Below the pieces are notes generated by a model. That model saw only the letters and a list, made by a program, of their open reading frames with translations, did no database searches and was not told where the DNA came from. Positions 9,928 through 18,898 of a stretch of DNA of 64,000 nt are shown here, in pieces. The stretch is from Bacillus sp. OV322 (GTDB lineage: Bacteria > Bacillota > Bacilli > Bacillales > DSM-1321), in NCBI RefSeq assembly GCF_900112495.1, contig NZ_FOMA01000004.1, positions 372,001 through 436,000 of the forward strand, read 5' to 3'. Made by a program: the position numbers and the translations under genes. How positions within the stretch are numbered: the stretch's first letter is position 1; every line of letters begins with the position of its first letter.

Positions 9928-12900
9928 CTATTCTTGCTGAAGAATGACGTTTCCTTCTCCGGCAATTGTCTCAAGCCTTGCCAGCAATTCCCTGGATGGC
10001 GTGACCCAATCCCTCAGGGAAAGCTGCACATATCTTTCTTCGCTTTCATAATAAAGCATCACTTGTGTGGTTCCGGGATGCTTGAGCAGTGCCTGCTTTA
10101 TTTTCTGCAGAATCGGGTTTGTCTGCTTGTCCTGCTCAATCTTTATAAACAGCCTTGTTTTATCTTCTTCCATCATACGGTAAAGCTTTTCAAGTTTATA
10201 TGCATCATGGATGATCAGCTGCTTTTTGCCGTCCCGTTCCTCCATGGTTCCCTGGATCATCAGGATTTCTCCATTGCTTAAGACAGAGGAATGCTTTGAA
10301 TAAACATTTGGGAATGCAACAGCCTCTAAATCGCCATTTTCATCACTGACAGACAGAAAGGCCATCACTTCACCTTTTTTTGTACGGATGGTCTTTACTG
10401 AGGTGATATAAACCCCAAGGAAAATTTTCGGTTCTTTTGAAATGATGGCCTCATCTATGGAGACGGCTCCAAAGTGGCTGAATACATTTCTGTACCCCGT
10501 TACAGGGTGGTTCGACAAATAAAAACCGAGTGCGTTTTTTTCATAATAAAGTTTATCTTCAAGTCTGATAGGATCCACTTCAATATACTTTGGCTTCAGG
10601 GAAAATTCGCTGCTTTCAAAGAAATCAAATTGGCTGTCGTCAGGATTGACCAGCTCCGAATGGCTTAGCGCAACATCCAGGCTGGCCAGCAGTGTTGCCC
10701 TGTCTTTTCCGAATTCATCAAATGCTCCCGAATGGACAAGTGCTTCAAGAATTTTTCTGTTCACAGCCTTTCCTGATACCCGGAGACAAAAGTCGAAAAG
10801 ATCTTCAAATTTCTTTTGTCTTCTGGCAGAAAATATTTCTTTAAGCACTGCTCCGCCTATTCCTTTGATTGGACCAAGGCTAAAGAGAATCGATTCCTTA
10901 TCAGCCTTGAAAGGGAAGCCGCTGCTATTTATAGAAGGAGGGAGCACCTGGATTCCTAACTTTCTTGATTCCCGGACGTACTGGCTTATTTTATCTTCAT
11001 TGCCGATTACAGATGTCATAAGCGCTGCCATGAAATAAGAGGGATAATGTGCCTTAAGGTATGCCAGCTGGTAGGCAATCATACTGTACGCAACAGCATG
11101 GCTCCGGTTAAATCCATAATTAGAGAACTTCACAATCAGATCATAGATTTCGGATGCAGCATGTTCCTTATATCCCTGCATGAGCGCCCCTTTTATAAAA
11201 TGCTGCCTTTCCTGGTCAAGAATGTCTTTCTTTTTCTTGGAAACGGCCCTTCTCAGCAAATCTGCCTGTCCAAGTGTAAAACCAGCCATTGCAGAAGCTA
11301 TTTGCATGATCTGTTCCTGATAGACAATGACTCCATATGTGTCTTTCAATATTTCCTTCAGTTCAGGAATAGGATACGTTTCTTCAGCCATCCCGTGCTT
11401 GCGCTGGATAAAGAGAGGGATGTTTTCCATCGGGCCCGGACGGTACAGGGCATTAACGGCCACGATATCTTCAAAGTCCGTAGGGTTCAGCCTTTTCAGC
11501 ACATTTCGTATTCCATCCGATTCAAACTGAAAAACCCCTGTTGTCTCTCCTTTGCTTAAAAGCCTGAATGTTTTTTCATCCTTAAGCGGGAGGCTGGCAA
11601 TATCAATTTTCTGGCCGGTATTCTTTTGAACGGCGGATATAATCAGGTCTATCAGGGTTAAGTTGCGAAGGCCGAGGAAATCCATTTTCAACAGCCCCAG
11701 TTCTTCAAGAAGGTCCATTGGGAATTGAGTAAGATGTATGCCTGCATGTCCTTCCTGGATAGCAATCAGGTCAGTAAGCGGCTGTCCGCTGATTACAACC
11801 CCTGCTGCATGTGTCGAAGTATGCCTCGGAAGCCCTTCAAGCTTTGAAGCTGTATCAAAAAGCTTTTTATTCAGCTCACTCTGATTCACAAATTCCCGGA
11901 GAGCCTTTGATTCCCCTAAAGCATCCTTCAGGGAAATGCCTGTCCTGCCAGGAATCATTTTCGAGATGGTTTCCTGTTCCTTAGGGTTAAGCCCAAATGC
12001 CCTTCCTGTATCACGCAAAGCTGCTTTTGCCGCCAGTGTCCCGAAGGTTATAATTTGGGCAACATGGAACTCACCGTATCTTGACGCGACATAGGAGATC
12101 ACTTCTTCCCTGCGGTTATCAGGAAAATCGATGTCGATATCCGGCATGGAAACACGTTCAGGATTCAGAAACCGCTCAAATAATAAATGGTGCTCAATCG
12201 GATCAACTTCTGTGATCGATAATACGTAGGCAACCATTGATCCTGCAGCCGATCCCCGTCCAGGACCAGTCAGGATGCCCTTTTGCCGGGCAAATTTCAT
12301 AAAATCCCATACAATCAGAAAATAGTCGCTGAAATTCATTTTTTTTATAATATCCAGCTCATAATGAAGTCTTTCCATATATGAACGCGGTGCTTGCGGC
12401 CTTCTTTTTTCCAGCCCCTTTTCACAAATTAATTTCAGCAATTCATCAGAAGATACACCAGGCTCTGCAGGATATTGAGGAAGAAGGGGGCGATTAAAAG
12501 CAATATCAACCTGGCATCTTGCAGCAATCTTCAGGGTATTTTCAAGCACTTCAGGGCAATCCTGAAACAGCTCGGCCATTTCTCTGGGATCCTTCAAATA
12601 AAATTCATGGGAAGGAAGTCTTTCACGGTCATCCTCTGAAAGTTTTGCGCCGTTTTTGATGGCAAGCAGAACCTCCTGGGACATGGCATCTTCTTTCATA
12701 AGGTAAAAGGCTGGGTTTGTTGCAATAATATCCAATCCCTGATTTGCGGCCAGCTGGCCGATTTTCGCCTCCATTTCACTCTTTGCGGCAGTCGATTGGC
12801 GCTGAATGGACAGAAAGAAGCGCCGGGGCCCAAATATATCTGCAAACAAACCAGCAGCTTCATAGGCTTTTTCCTCCTGATTTTCTGCTAACAGGTTTTC

Positions 12901-13287
12901 TATTTTCCCTTCAGCACCCGGTGAAATAGCAATCAGGCCCCTGGAGTATGCTTTAAGCCATTTATACGGAAGGCCTTTGGGGGACTTGGTTTTAATAGCA
13001 CTGCTTATTTTTAATAGGTTTTGATAACCGTCATTATTTTCTGCCAGTAATATCATCGGGAACGATTCCTCAGCTTCATCCAATATATCAGCCAGCAGGC
13101 CAATAATAGGCTTGATCCCGAGCTTTTTGCATTCTTTATAAAAGTACAGAGATCCGTACATCACATTCCGGTCTGTTAATGCTAGCGCTTTGTATCCCTG
13201 TTCCTTCGCAAGCGCTGCAAGTTCCTTGATTCTTACAGTGCTTGTCAGCAAGCTGTATGCACTTTGTATATGAAGAGGTACGAACAT
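9928..13287 (-). CDS. dnaE: DNA polymerase III alpha subunit DnaE (DnaE3 type)
   Basis: The second essential replicative polymerase of low-GC Gram-positives, which extends RNA primers before handing over to PolC. At 1119 residues it has the usual length. The N-terminal PHP domain begins FVPLHIQSAYSLLTSTVRI and contains ALALTDRNVMYGSL. The palm has GPGRGSAAGS and the catalytic aspartates in PDIDIDFPDNRRE (about 380). Later come YRPGPMENIPLF, NYGFNRSHAVAYS, a helix-hairpin region (GPIKGIGGAVLKEI) and an OB fold near FLGVYITSVKTIRTKKGEVM. There is no inserted 3'-5' exonuclease domain, which separates it from PolC. ATG at 13287, RBS AGGTAGGTG. Possible -10 TATAAT at 13329-13324 with a poor -35. 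Confidence 0.96.
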   Translation of the reverse strand: MFVPLHIQSAYSLLTSTVRIKELAALAKEQGYKALALTDRNVMYGSLYFYKECKKLGIKPIIGLLADILDEAEESFPMILLAENNDGYQNLLKISSAIKTKSPKGLPYKWLKAYSRGLIAISPGAEGKIENLLAENQEEKAYEAAGLFADIFGPRRFFLSIQRQSTAAKSEMEAKIGQLAANQGLDIIATNPAFYLMKEDAMSQEVLLAIKNGAKLSEDDRERLPSHEFYLKDPREMAELFQDCPEVLENTLKIAARCQVDIAFNRPLLPQYPAEPGVSSDELLKLICEKGLEKRRPQAPRSYMERLHYELDIIKKMNFSDYFLIVWDFMKFARQKGILTGPGRGSAAGSMVAYVLSITEVDPIEHHLLFERFLNPERVSMPDIDIDFPDNRREEVISYVASRYGEFHVAQIITFGTLAAKAALRDTGRAFGLNPKEQETISKMIPGRTGISLKDALGESKALREFVNQSELNKKLFDTASKLEGLPRHTSTHAAGVVISGQPLTDLIAIQEGHAGIHLTQFPMDLLEELGLLKMDFLGLRNLTLIDLIISAVQKNTGQKIDIASLPLKDEKTFRLLSKGETTGVFQFESDGIRNVLKRLNPTDFEDIVAVNALYRPGPMENIPLFIQRKHGMAEETYPIPELKEILKDTYGVIVYQEQIMQIASAMAGFTLGQADLLRRAVSKKKKDILDQERQHFIKGALMQGYKEHAASEIYDLIVKFSNYGFNRSHAVAYSMIAYQLAYLKAHYPSYFMAALMTSVIGNEDKISQYVRESRKLGIQVLPPSINSSGFPFKADKESILFSLGPIKGIGGAVLKEIFSARRQKKFEDLFDFCLRVSGKAVNRKILEALVHSGAFDEFGKDRATLLASLDVALSHSELVNPDDSQFDFFESSEFSLKPKYIEVDPIRLEDKLYYEKNALGFYLSNHPVTGYRNVFSHFGAVSIDEAIISKEPKIFLGVYITSVKTIRTKKGEVMAFLSVSDENGDLEAVAFPNVYSKHSSVLSNGEILMIQGTMEERDGKKQLIIHDAYKLEKLYRMMEEDKTRLFIKIEQDKQTNPILQKIKQALLKHPGTTQVMLYYESEERYVQLSLRDWVTPSRELLARLETIAGEGNVILQQE

Positions 13288-13388
13288 GTTTACACCTACC
13301 TTCTGCGGCTTCCTTTTAGCTTTATTATAGAGGCATTAGATAAAAAAAGAAAATACGTTCTCATTTTGGATTATGCCTGCAAGGGCAA

Positions 13389-13417
13389 TCATATTGTTTG
13401 TCCTCCATCCATATACA
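13389..13417 (+). promoter_or_regulatory. Candidate SigE promoter of ytrHI
   Basis: TCATATT (13389-13395), a 14-nt spacer, then CATATACA (13410-13417) closely match the mother-cell SigE consensus (KMATATT, 13-15 nt, CATACAnT). It lies about 29 bp before the ytrH start codons. In B. subtilis ytrHI is SigE-dependent, so family knowledge and sequence agree. Confidence 0.7.
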
Positions 13418-13445
13418 TAATTTATATAGAAATTCTTAATGAGGG

Positions 13446-13790
13446 ATGATGAAAATGAAAGAAGCATTTTTTCCTGCTTTTCTGAACAGTTACTTTATAT
13501 CCTTCGGTGTTCTTCTTGGAGGCTCTTTAATCGGGGGGCTTGCGGCATTTTTTACAGGACAGGCTCCATTGTCATCCATACACCGCCTGTCGGATTCTTT
13601 AAGGATCTGGGCCATCATTGCTGCAATCGGCGGAACCTTTGATACAGTTTATGCTTTTGAAAGGGGCATTTTTAACGGCGCCACAAAAGACATTCTAAAG
13701 CAATTCCTGCTGATTTTATCTGCGCTTGGAGGTGCACAGACAGGCGCATTGATCATCAACTGGCTTACTCAGGAACATATTTCATCATGA
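13446..13790 (+). CDS. ytrH: Sporulation membrane protein YtrH
   Basis: A ~112-residue protein with three hydrophobic segments and glycine zippers (LLGGSLIGGLAAFF, WAIIAAIGGTFDTV, LLILSALGGAQTGALI), recognisable as the sporulation protein YtrH, needed for efficient sporulation in B. subtilis and found in the mother-cell compartment. ATG codons at 13446, 13449 and 13455 are all in frame; GAGGG (13441-13445) is too close to the first, so initiation at 13449 or 13455 is more plausible. It overlaps ytrI by 4 bp (ATGA). A good SigE-type promoter lies upstream. Confidence 0.88.
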   Translation: MMKMKEAFFPAFLNSYFISFGVLLGGSLIGGLAAFFTGQAPLSSIHRLSDSLRIWAIIAAIGGTFDTVYAFERGIFNGATKDILKQFLLILSALGGAQTGALIINWLTQEHISS

Positions 13791-14287
13791 GAATCCCTCC
13801 CTTATACAGGCGTCCCGCATGGCAGCGTTTTTTTGCAGGAGCTGTCATTGGAGGGGTAACCAGCTGGCTGATTTTTTTGTATATGTTTGGTGTACAGCAG
13901 GAAAAGCAAATCACTACACTCAAGGCCCAGCAGAAAACGATACATGAATTGAAAATAAAAAACGCCGTCTGGGAGCATGACTTAAACAAATTAAATGATG
14001 AAACCGAACAGGGGCTCTCCATCCAGGATGTGAAAGTCACAATAACAAACGGCGAAACATATGGACTTGATAAACTTAGCGTAGCGGAAGCAGAAGATGC
14101 ACTCATTGAAGATCTAAAATCATTAATAGCAAAAAACGTAGACACCGTCTTCAAAGGAAAAATGCTGCTGAAAAAATCCATAGAAAACAAAATACTGGAA
14201 ATCAACAAAAAAAGATACGCCCTGGAAGTAAGCGAAATACTTTTCTACAGCAACATGTATATAGAAATCAAACTTAAAAGGCTATAG
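13787..14287 (+). CDS. ytrI: Sporulation membrane protein YtrI
   Basis: 166 residues: a short basic N-terminus (IPPLYRRPAWQRF), one membrane anchor (FFAGAVIGGVTSWLIFLYMFG, about 15-36), a coiled-coil stretch rich in Lys/Glu/Gln (~38-75), then a mixed alpha/beta domain. Its size, topology and coupling to ytrH identify YtrI, a SigE-controlled protein of unknown mechanism required for normal sporulation. Translationally coupled to ytrH by a 4-bp overlap. The stop codon is followed immediately by a GCGC-family repeat, whose last module probably terminates transcription. Confidence 0.87.
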   Translation: MRIPPLYRRPAWQRFFAGAVIGGVTSWLIFLYMFGVQQEKQITTLKAQQKTIHELKIKNAVWEHDLNKLNDETEQGLSIQDVKVTITNGETYGLDKLSVAEAEDALIEDLKSLIAKNVDTVFKGKMLLKKSIENKILEINKKRYALEVSEILFYSNMYIEIKLKRL

Positions 14288-14470
14288 AAAAAGCGGAAGC
14301 GCCTTGGTCAGCTTGCGAAGCAAATAGGGTTTTGGCCTTAGAAGGCGGTTCTTTGCCTTCTAAGACAAAACATCTTACAAGGAACGAAGGCTAATTACTC
14401 TGCATCCTGCAGAAACGCCTTCATGACCTGCGTCCTGCAGGCCTCAGCAAGCTAGGCGCTGAAGCTGGAT
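14288..14470. repeat. GCGC-ended intergenic repeat, copy a
   Basis: Begins AAAAAGCGGAAGCGCC right after the ytrI stop and ends GGCGCTGAAGCTGGA; the ends can pair (AGCGCC/GGCGCT). The interior has hairpins such as TTAGAAGGC...GCCTTCTAA and CCTGCAG palindromes. It is non-coding, and the same modules recur at 14478, 29162, 42050 and 42177. Confidence 0.75.
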
Positions 14471-14477
14471 TACATAG

Positions 14478-14652
14478 AAAAAGCATAAGCGCCTGTTTAG
14501 AGGATCAAAGACTAAGAACGCCGCGTCCTGCGGCAACGTCTTTGTGACCCCCATCCTGGGGGCCTTCGACCAGCATAAGACACATAAGAATAGAAGGCGC
14601 TCTTTGCCTTCAATTCACTTATGACCTCGAGAGGCTAGGCGCTGAAGCTGGA
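14478..14652. repeat. GCGC-ended intergenic repeat, copy b
   Basis: Starts AAAAAGCATAAGCGCC and ends GGCGCTGAAGCTGGA. Its left half (CAAAGACTAAGAACGCCGCG...) matches copy f at 42177 and its right half (GACCAGCATAAG...GACCTCGAGAGGCTAGGCGCT) matches copy e at 42050, showing that the family is modular. It sits head-to-tail with copy a. Confidence 0.75.
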
Positions 14653-14658
14653 TTACAT

Positions 14659-14710
14659 AAAAAGCATAAGCGCCGTTGGCTCCCATCCCCGGAGTCCAAC
14701 GCTTTTTTAT
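14659..14710. terminator. Minimal GCGC repeat module acting as terminator of nrnA (and possibly ytrI)
   Basis: A third AAAAAGCATAAGCGCC start is followed directly by the hairpin GTTGG-CTCC...GGAG-T-CCAAC and GCTTTTTT. On the minus strand it lies just past the nrnA stop (14718). It therefore looks like a repeat end that has become, or always was, a bidirectional terminator. Confidence 0.6.
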
Positions 14711-14717
14711 GGAAAAT

Positions 14718-15656
14718 TCAGCCCTGGAGGCTCGCAAGCTCCATATCCTTTAAAACCTCTTCTGCTTCTTCCCAGGAGTAAATGGAAGCTCCAGCCGCAA
14801 GGGGATGTCCTCCGCCTCTGTATTTTTTGGCTATGGTATTGATGACTGGCCCTTTAGAGCGCAGGCGGACACGGATCTCTTTTTCCTCTTCGATAAAGAA
14901 AACCCATGTTTTGACTCCTTTTACTGCACCAAGCGAGCTGACGAGCAAGGATGCTTCTGAAGGGACAACATTGAATTGATCCATAATCTCTTTTGTAATC
15001 ACCATTTTGCCTGTACCATTTGTAAGGATTTCAAAATTCTGCAGCACATACCCATTCAGACGAACAATATTTTCACTGACATCATACATTTCATTAAACA
15101 ATTGAGGGCGCGAAAACTGATAATGTATCAATTCGCCTGCGTATGTAAAGGTTTTTTCCGTTGTGCTTGGATACAAAAATCTTCCGGTGTCACCTACAAT
15201 TCCCGCAAAAAGCAGGCGTGCTGCCGAATCGTTGAGCTTCAGGCCCTGATCTCTGCCGGACAAATAGAATTCATAAATCATTTCACTGGCAGAGCTTGCA
15301 GATGTATCAACCCATACCAGGTCTCCGTAAGGATCTTCATTTGGATGATGATCAATTTTTATTATTTTATCTCCTAGCGTGCATCGTTTGTCACAAATCC
15401 GGTCAAAGTTGGCTGTATCGCAAATGATAACAAGCGCATCCTTATAGACTTCATCGGGGATATCATCCAGCCTCATCAAATAATTCAGCGATTCTTCTTC
15501 TTTTCCCGCAGTATAAATATTCTTCTCAGGAAATGAAGCCTTAAGAATCTCAGCAAGCCCTCCCTGTGACCCATATGCATCAGGATCCGGCCGGACATGG
15601 CGGTGAAGAATGATGGTTTGATAGCGTTTTATTTCACTTAGTATTTTGTCCTTCAT
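14718..15656 (-). CDS. nrnA: Bifunctional oligoribonuclease / 3'-phosphoadenosine 5'-phosphate phosphatase NrnA (DHH family)
   Basis: Degrades 2-5-nt RNA fragments to mononucleotides and dephosphorylates pAp to AMP in the cytoplasm. The 312-residue protein has the DHH motifs in order: HRHVRPDPDAYGSQ (18-31), CDTANFDR (79-86), DHH at 102-104 with following PNED, and GDTGRFLYP. The DHHA1 domain ends with RGGGHPLAAGAS, which binds substrate. The length is normal for NrnA. ATG at 15656, RBS AAGGGGAA. It stands alone on the minus strand between the repeat array and ytpI. Confidence 0.94.
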   Translation of the reverse strand: MKDKILSEIKRYQTIILHRHVRPDPDAYGSQGGLAEILKASFPEKNIYTAGKEEESLNYLMRLDDIPDEVYKDALVIICDTANFDRICDKRCTLGDKIIKIDHHPNEDPYGDLVWVDTSASSASEMIYEFYLSGRDQGLKLNDSAARLLFAGIVGDTGRFLYPSTTEKTFTYAGELIHYQFSRPQLFNEMYDVSENIVRLNGYVLQNFEILTNGTGKMVITKEIMDQFNVVPSEASLLVSSLGAVKGVKTWVFFIEEEKEIRVRLRSKGPVINTIAKKYRGGGHPLAAGASIYSWEEAEEVLKDMELASLQG

Positions 15657-15895
15657 TTCAATTCCCCTTTCAAATGTTCTTCATGATAATCAGGCATGGC
15701 AGCCCTCTTTTGCAAAAGCGGTATGTCTTACAGTCTATTTAAGCAAAAAAAGAATATCATGAAAAGAATGATTGTCATTTATCCTCATCGGATATCAGTG
15801 AAGCCCCCGCTGTCTGAGTTTTCACTTTATTGTAGCTTTCCCTTTTGTTAGCCGTTACAATGGAAACGTATAATATGGTTTGGGGGATTTAAAAT

Positions 15896-16201
15896 ATGCC
15901 GATTCTCATAGTTTCTATAGTTATTTCACTTTCTTTCTATTTCTTTTACAAATATAAATCCGCGAGGACCAGGAAGCCTATGGAGAAAAAATGGATTTCT
16001 GGAAAATCTTCTATTGCCCTTGGATTATTTGTTGCCCTTTTCGGAGTGTATCTGATTGCCGTCTATCAGGCACCTCTTGCTTATTTCATAGCCGCAATCT
16101 TTGTAATCATTGGCGGAAACAGCATATGGGGCGGATATAAAATGTACACGTTTTATCTGCCGCATGCAATTAGAGAAGCCGAAAGCTCCCATAAAGCCTA
16201 G
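15896..16201 (+). CDS. ytpI: YtpI family membrane protein
   Basis: 101 residues with three hydrophobic segments (ILIVSIVISLSFYFFY, IALGLFVALFGVYLIAV, LAYFIAAIFVIIGGNSIWG) and short basic loops (KYKSARTRKPMEKKW). It matches YtpI of bacilli in length, topology and position next to nrnA and ytoI. The function is unknown. ATG at 15896 with GGGGGA about 8 nt upstream. It converges on ytoI, with a shared hairpin between them. Confidence 0.8.
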   Translation: MPILIVSIVISLSFYFFYKYKSARTRKPMEKKWISGKSSIALGLFVALFGVYLIAVYQAPLAYFIAAIFVIIGGNSIWGGYKMYTFYLPHAIREAESSHKA

Positions 16202-16205
16202 AAGA

Positions 16206-16243
16206 AAAGGATGGCCGCAGGGTTTTCCCTTTGACCATCCCTT
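16206..16243. terminator. Shared hairpin between convergent ytpI and ytoI
   Basis: GGATGG (16209-16214) pairs with CCATCC (16235-16240), with an internal AGGG-TTTT-CCCT hairpin. Weak U-tract on either strand, so a moderate terminator at best. Confidence 0.5.
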
Positions 16244-16246
16244 CTG

Positions 16247-17566
16247 CTATGACCGATCAAGCAGCTGGCAGGTAAGCATCGCTTTCCCCACTAGCCTTCC
16301 TTCGTTAAACACTTCTACGTCCACCTTACCGAACTTCCGCCCGACTTCAAGAACCCTTGGATGAATGTCAAGCATACTTTCAATCTGGACTGGCTTAATA
16401 AAGTAAATCGTCATATTTTCTACTACAAGGTCGCCCCGCTTATAGCCACGGAGGACACGATTCGCTGATTCTGTCACAAGGGTGGTAAACACCCCGTTTG
16501 ATATGGTACCCAGATAATTTGTCATCTGCGGCGTAACTTCGCAGCGATATGACTCGTCTCCTTTTGCCCGGCTGCCTGCCATCATCAGCTGGCTTGTTAT
16601 TGTATCATCGATCGTTTCTCCAGCCTGGGGCTGCCTCTGGCTCATCTGCAGGGCTTTCAGTACATCCTGCCTGCTGACAATTCCCTGAAGGAGATGGCTG
16701 TCATTCACAACCGGCAGCAATTCAATGCCTTCCCAGACCATCATGTGCGCAGATGATGCCACGCTTGTTTTCGGCCCTACTGTCATCGGGCTTTTTGTCA
16801 TGACCCGGTCCATTTGAAGATGTGTATCCTGGCCAAGTACATCCTTTGAAGTCACCATTCCCTGCACTTTCATAGAATCATCCACAACAGGAAAACGGCT
16901 GTGTGTCGTGCTTTTATTCAAATTCAACCATGTGTCGATCGTATCGTTTGTCTTTAAAAACACCGTTTCAGAAATAGGCGTAAGGATATCCTCGACCAGC
17001 AGAATTTCCTTTTTGATCAGCTGATCATATATGGCGCGATTGATCATTGTTGCTACTGTAAAGGTATCATAGCTGCTTGATATGACTGGCATTTCAAGCT
17101 CGTCCGCAAGCTTTTTTACACTTTCATCTGTATCAAATCCGCCTGTAATCAGAACAGCTGCTCCTGCTTTTAGGGCATGTTCATGTGCCTGTGTGCGGTT
17201 TCCGACAATAAGGAGGTTTCCCGCATCTGTATATCTCATCATGGCCTCGAGCTTCATGGCGCCAATGACAAATTTATTGAGCGTTTTATGGAGGCCAGCC
17301 CTTCCGCCCAATACTTGTCCATCCACAATGTTGACAACCTCGGCAAAGGTGAGCTTTTCAATATTTTCTTTCTTTTTCCGTTCGATCCGGATGGTCCCGA
17401 CCCGTTCGATAGAACTTACATATCCCTGGTTTTCCGCTTCTTTAATTGCTCTGTAAGCCGTCCCTTCACTTACGCTCAGCGCTTTAGCAATCTGGCGGAC
17501 TGATATTTTTTCACCGACAGGGAGCCCGTCGATATGTTTCAAGATTTGTTCATGCTTTGTGGCCAA
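16247..17566 (-). CDS. ytoI: YtoI: HTH, DRTGG, tandem CBS and hotdog-domain protein
   Basis: A ~439-residue multidomain protein. Order: winged helix-turn-helix of the GntR/DeoR kind (1-70, SVSEGTAYRAIKEAENQGYV), DRTGG domain (~75-180, VGNRTQAHEHALKAGAAVLI), two CBS domains (~190-310, RFPVVDDSMKVQGMVTSKDV and LLPVVNDSHLLQGIVSRQDV), and a C-terminal hotdog thioesterase-like domain (~335-439). CBS pairs bind adenine nucleotides, so this is probably a nucleotide-sensing regulator; no target is known. I choose TTG at 17566, giving (M)ATKHEQIL as in B. subtilis YtoI, with AGGGTGA 6 nt upstream. The GTG at 17575 lies inside that RBS. Confidence 0.9.
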   Translation of the reverse strand: MATKHEQILKHIDGLPVGEKISVRQIAKALSVSEGTAYRAIKEAENQGYVSSIERVGTIRIERKKKENIEKLTFAEVVNIVDGQVLGGRAGLHKTLNKFVIGAMKLEAMMRYTDAGNLLIVGNRTQAHEHALKAGAAVLITGGFDTDESVKKLADELEMPVISSSYDTFTVATMINRAIYDQLIKKEILLVEDILTPISETVFLKTNDTIDTWLNLNKSTTHSRFPVVDDSMKVQGMVTSKDVLGQDTHLQMDRVMTKSPMTVGPKTSVASSAHMMVWEGIELLPVVNDSHLLQGIVSRQDVLKALQMSQRQPQAGETIDDTITSQLMMAGSRAKGDESYRCEVTPQMTNYLGTISNGVFTTLVTESANRVLRGYKRGDLVVENMTIYFIKPVQIESMLDIHPRVLEVGRKFGKVDVEVFNEGRLVGKAMLTCQLLDRS

Positions 17567-17634
17567 GCTTTTCACCCTTTTTTAGTAATCCTTTTACTAT
17601 ATTATAAGGTGAAATAACTGCCTATACAACGGAC

Positions 17635-17871
17635 CTACTGATAATAATGGACTCTTTTCTTTCCTGGCCGCTTTTCCTTGCTTATCCGGTTTCGTTTTTT
17701 AGGTGTATAGAGCATGCCTGTAAGATTCCCTGCAGCCGCACAAAAGGCAAAAACCAGCCATGTACCTGCAAATGCACTTTGTGCTCCGCCCTGTTCAAAC
17801 GAGAGCCTTGGTGCAGCGTAATATAAGAGAACCCCGCAAAGCAGCAGGCATAGCAATAGCCGCTGTTTCAT
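17635..17871 (-). CDS. Small membrane protein of unknown function
   Basis: 78 residues. It begins with a hydrophobic segment with cysteines (RLLLCLLLCGVLLYYAA), has a second segment (GTWLVFAFCAAAGNLTGMLY), and ends in a strongly basic tail (PKKRNRISKEKRPGKKR). The positive-inside rule predicts both ends in the cytoplasm. ATG at 17871 with GAGGGGGA upstream supports translation. I do not recognise a family. It lies between ytoI and the ytkL terminator and has no partner gene. Real but unassigned. Confidence 0.6.
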   Translation of the reverse strand: MKQRLLLCLLLCGVLLYYAAPRLSFEQGGAQSAFAGTWLVFAFCAAAGNLTGMLYTPKKRNRISKEKRPGKKRVHYYQ

Positions 17872-18018
17872 CCTTCATCCCCCTCTTGTTTAAAAATGCT
17901 CCCTACTATTCTATGCGGCTCCCCCCTAAAAAAGACACCATCTGAAACGTGATGGAGATATAGAGTTCTATATAAAGGCATGGACTTGCAGCGCTCCTTC
18001 TCCCGGTAACTAAATAAA

Positions 18019-18041
18019 CCAGGCCCTGTTTCAGGGCCTGG
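18019..18041 (-). terminator. Terminator of ytkL
   Basis: A perfect 10-bp stem CCAGGCCCTG / CAGGGCCTGG with a 3-nt loop, 11 bp past the ytkL stop, followed on the minus strand by a modest T-rich stretch (TTTATTTAGTT). Confidence 0.8.
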
Positions 18042-18051
18042 CACGTCATTT

Positions 18052-18735
18052 TTATAATTCGATGCTTTCTCCAGGCTCAAGCACCTTTGCGATGCCCGGC
18101 TTAAGCATCTCAGCATATTTATGCGGATCCTGCTTAATTGGAGGAAACGTATTGTAATGCATCGGGACAACCTGTTTTGCCTGCAGGAACTCTGCTGCTG
18201 CGGCTGCATCTTCAGGACCCATGGTGTAATTGTCCCCGATTGGCAGGAATGCAAGATCGATTGGGTGCCGCTCTCCAATCAGTTTCATATCAGAGTATAA
18301 AGCGGTATCACCGGCATGATAAACCGTTTTTCCTTCTGCGGTGAACAATACTCCCGCCGGCATGCCCAGATAAATGATTTGCTGATCCTCGGTCATTAAG
18401 CCTGTGCCATGGAAAGCAGGGGTCAATTTAACCTTGCCGAAATCAAATTGATAAGCGCCGCCGATGCTCATGCCATGGGTTTTTTCAACTCCCTGCCATC
18501 CGATATACGCCGCAAGTTCCGCGACAGCGATGACCAGCGAGTTATTTTTTTTGGCCAATTCAACCGTATCCCCAATATGATCTCCATGTCCATGGGTTAA
18601 AATAATAACATCGGGTTTGACGTCTTCGAGTTTCAGGTCAGTCAATTCATTGCCCGTGATAAATGGATCAAATAAAATGGTTTTGCCGTTTGTTTCAATT
18701 TGGACAATAGAGTGTCCATGAAATGATACCTTCAT
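18052..18735 (-). CDS. ytkL: Metal-dependent hydrolase, UPF0173 (YtkL), metallo-beta-lactamase fold
   Basis: A 227-residue MBL-fold protein. Metal ligands are visible in [10 protein letters not shown] (about 47-56), the later [14 protein letters not shown], and the final MHYNTFP. The UPF0173 family is close to RNase Z/UlaG-type phosphodiesterases, but the substrate is unknown. The length is standard. ATG at 18735 with GGGAGGA upstream. Divergent from the Xaa-Pro peptidase, with 160 bp between them; a strong terminator follows. Confidence 0.88.
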   Translation of the reverse strand: MKVSFHGHSIVQIETNGKTILFDPFITGNELTDLKLEDVKPDVIILTHGHGDHIGDTVELAKKNNSLVIAVAELAAYIGWQGVEKTHGMSIGGAYQFDFGKVKLTPAFHGTGLMTEDQQIIYLGMPAGVLFTAEGKTVYHAGDTALYSDMKLIGERHPIDLAFLPIGDNYTMGPEDAAAAAEFLQAKQVVPMHYNTFPPIKQDPHKYAEMLKPGIAKVLEPGESIEL

Positions 18736-18898
18736 TTAAAATCCTCCCTTTCATGAGTTAAAACTGGCTATAGTAATCATTAAACAAGTTTTCCGGCAAC
18801 TATTCAAACAGTAGGCTTCAACATTTTAGATATCTGACAGTTTACAATCATTTTTCTTATTGGTATGGTCAATGTAAAAGAATTACGGAGGTATAAAC

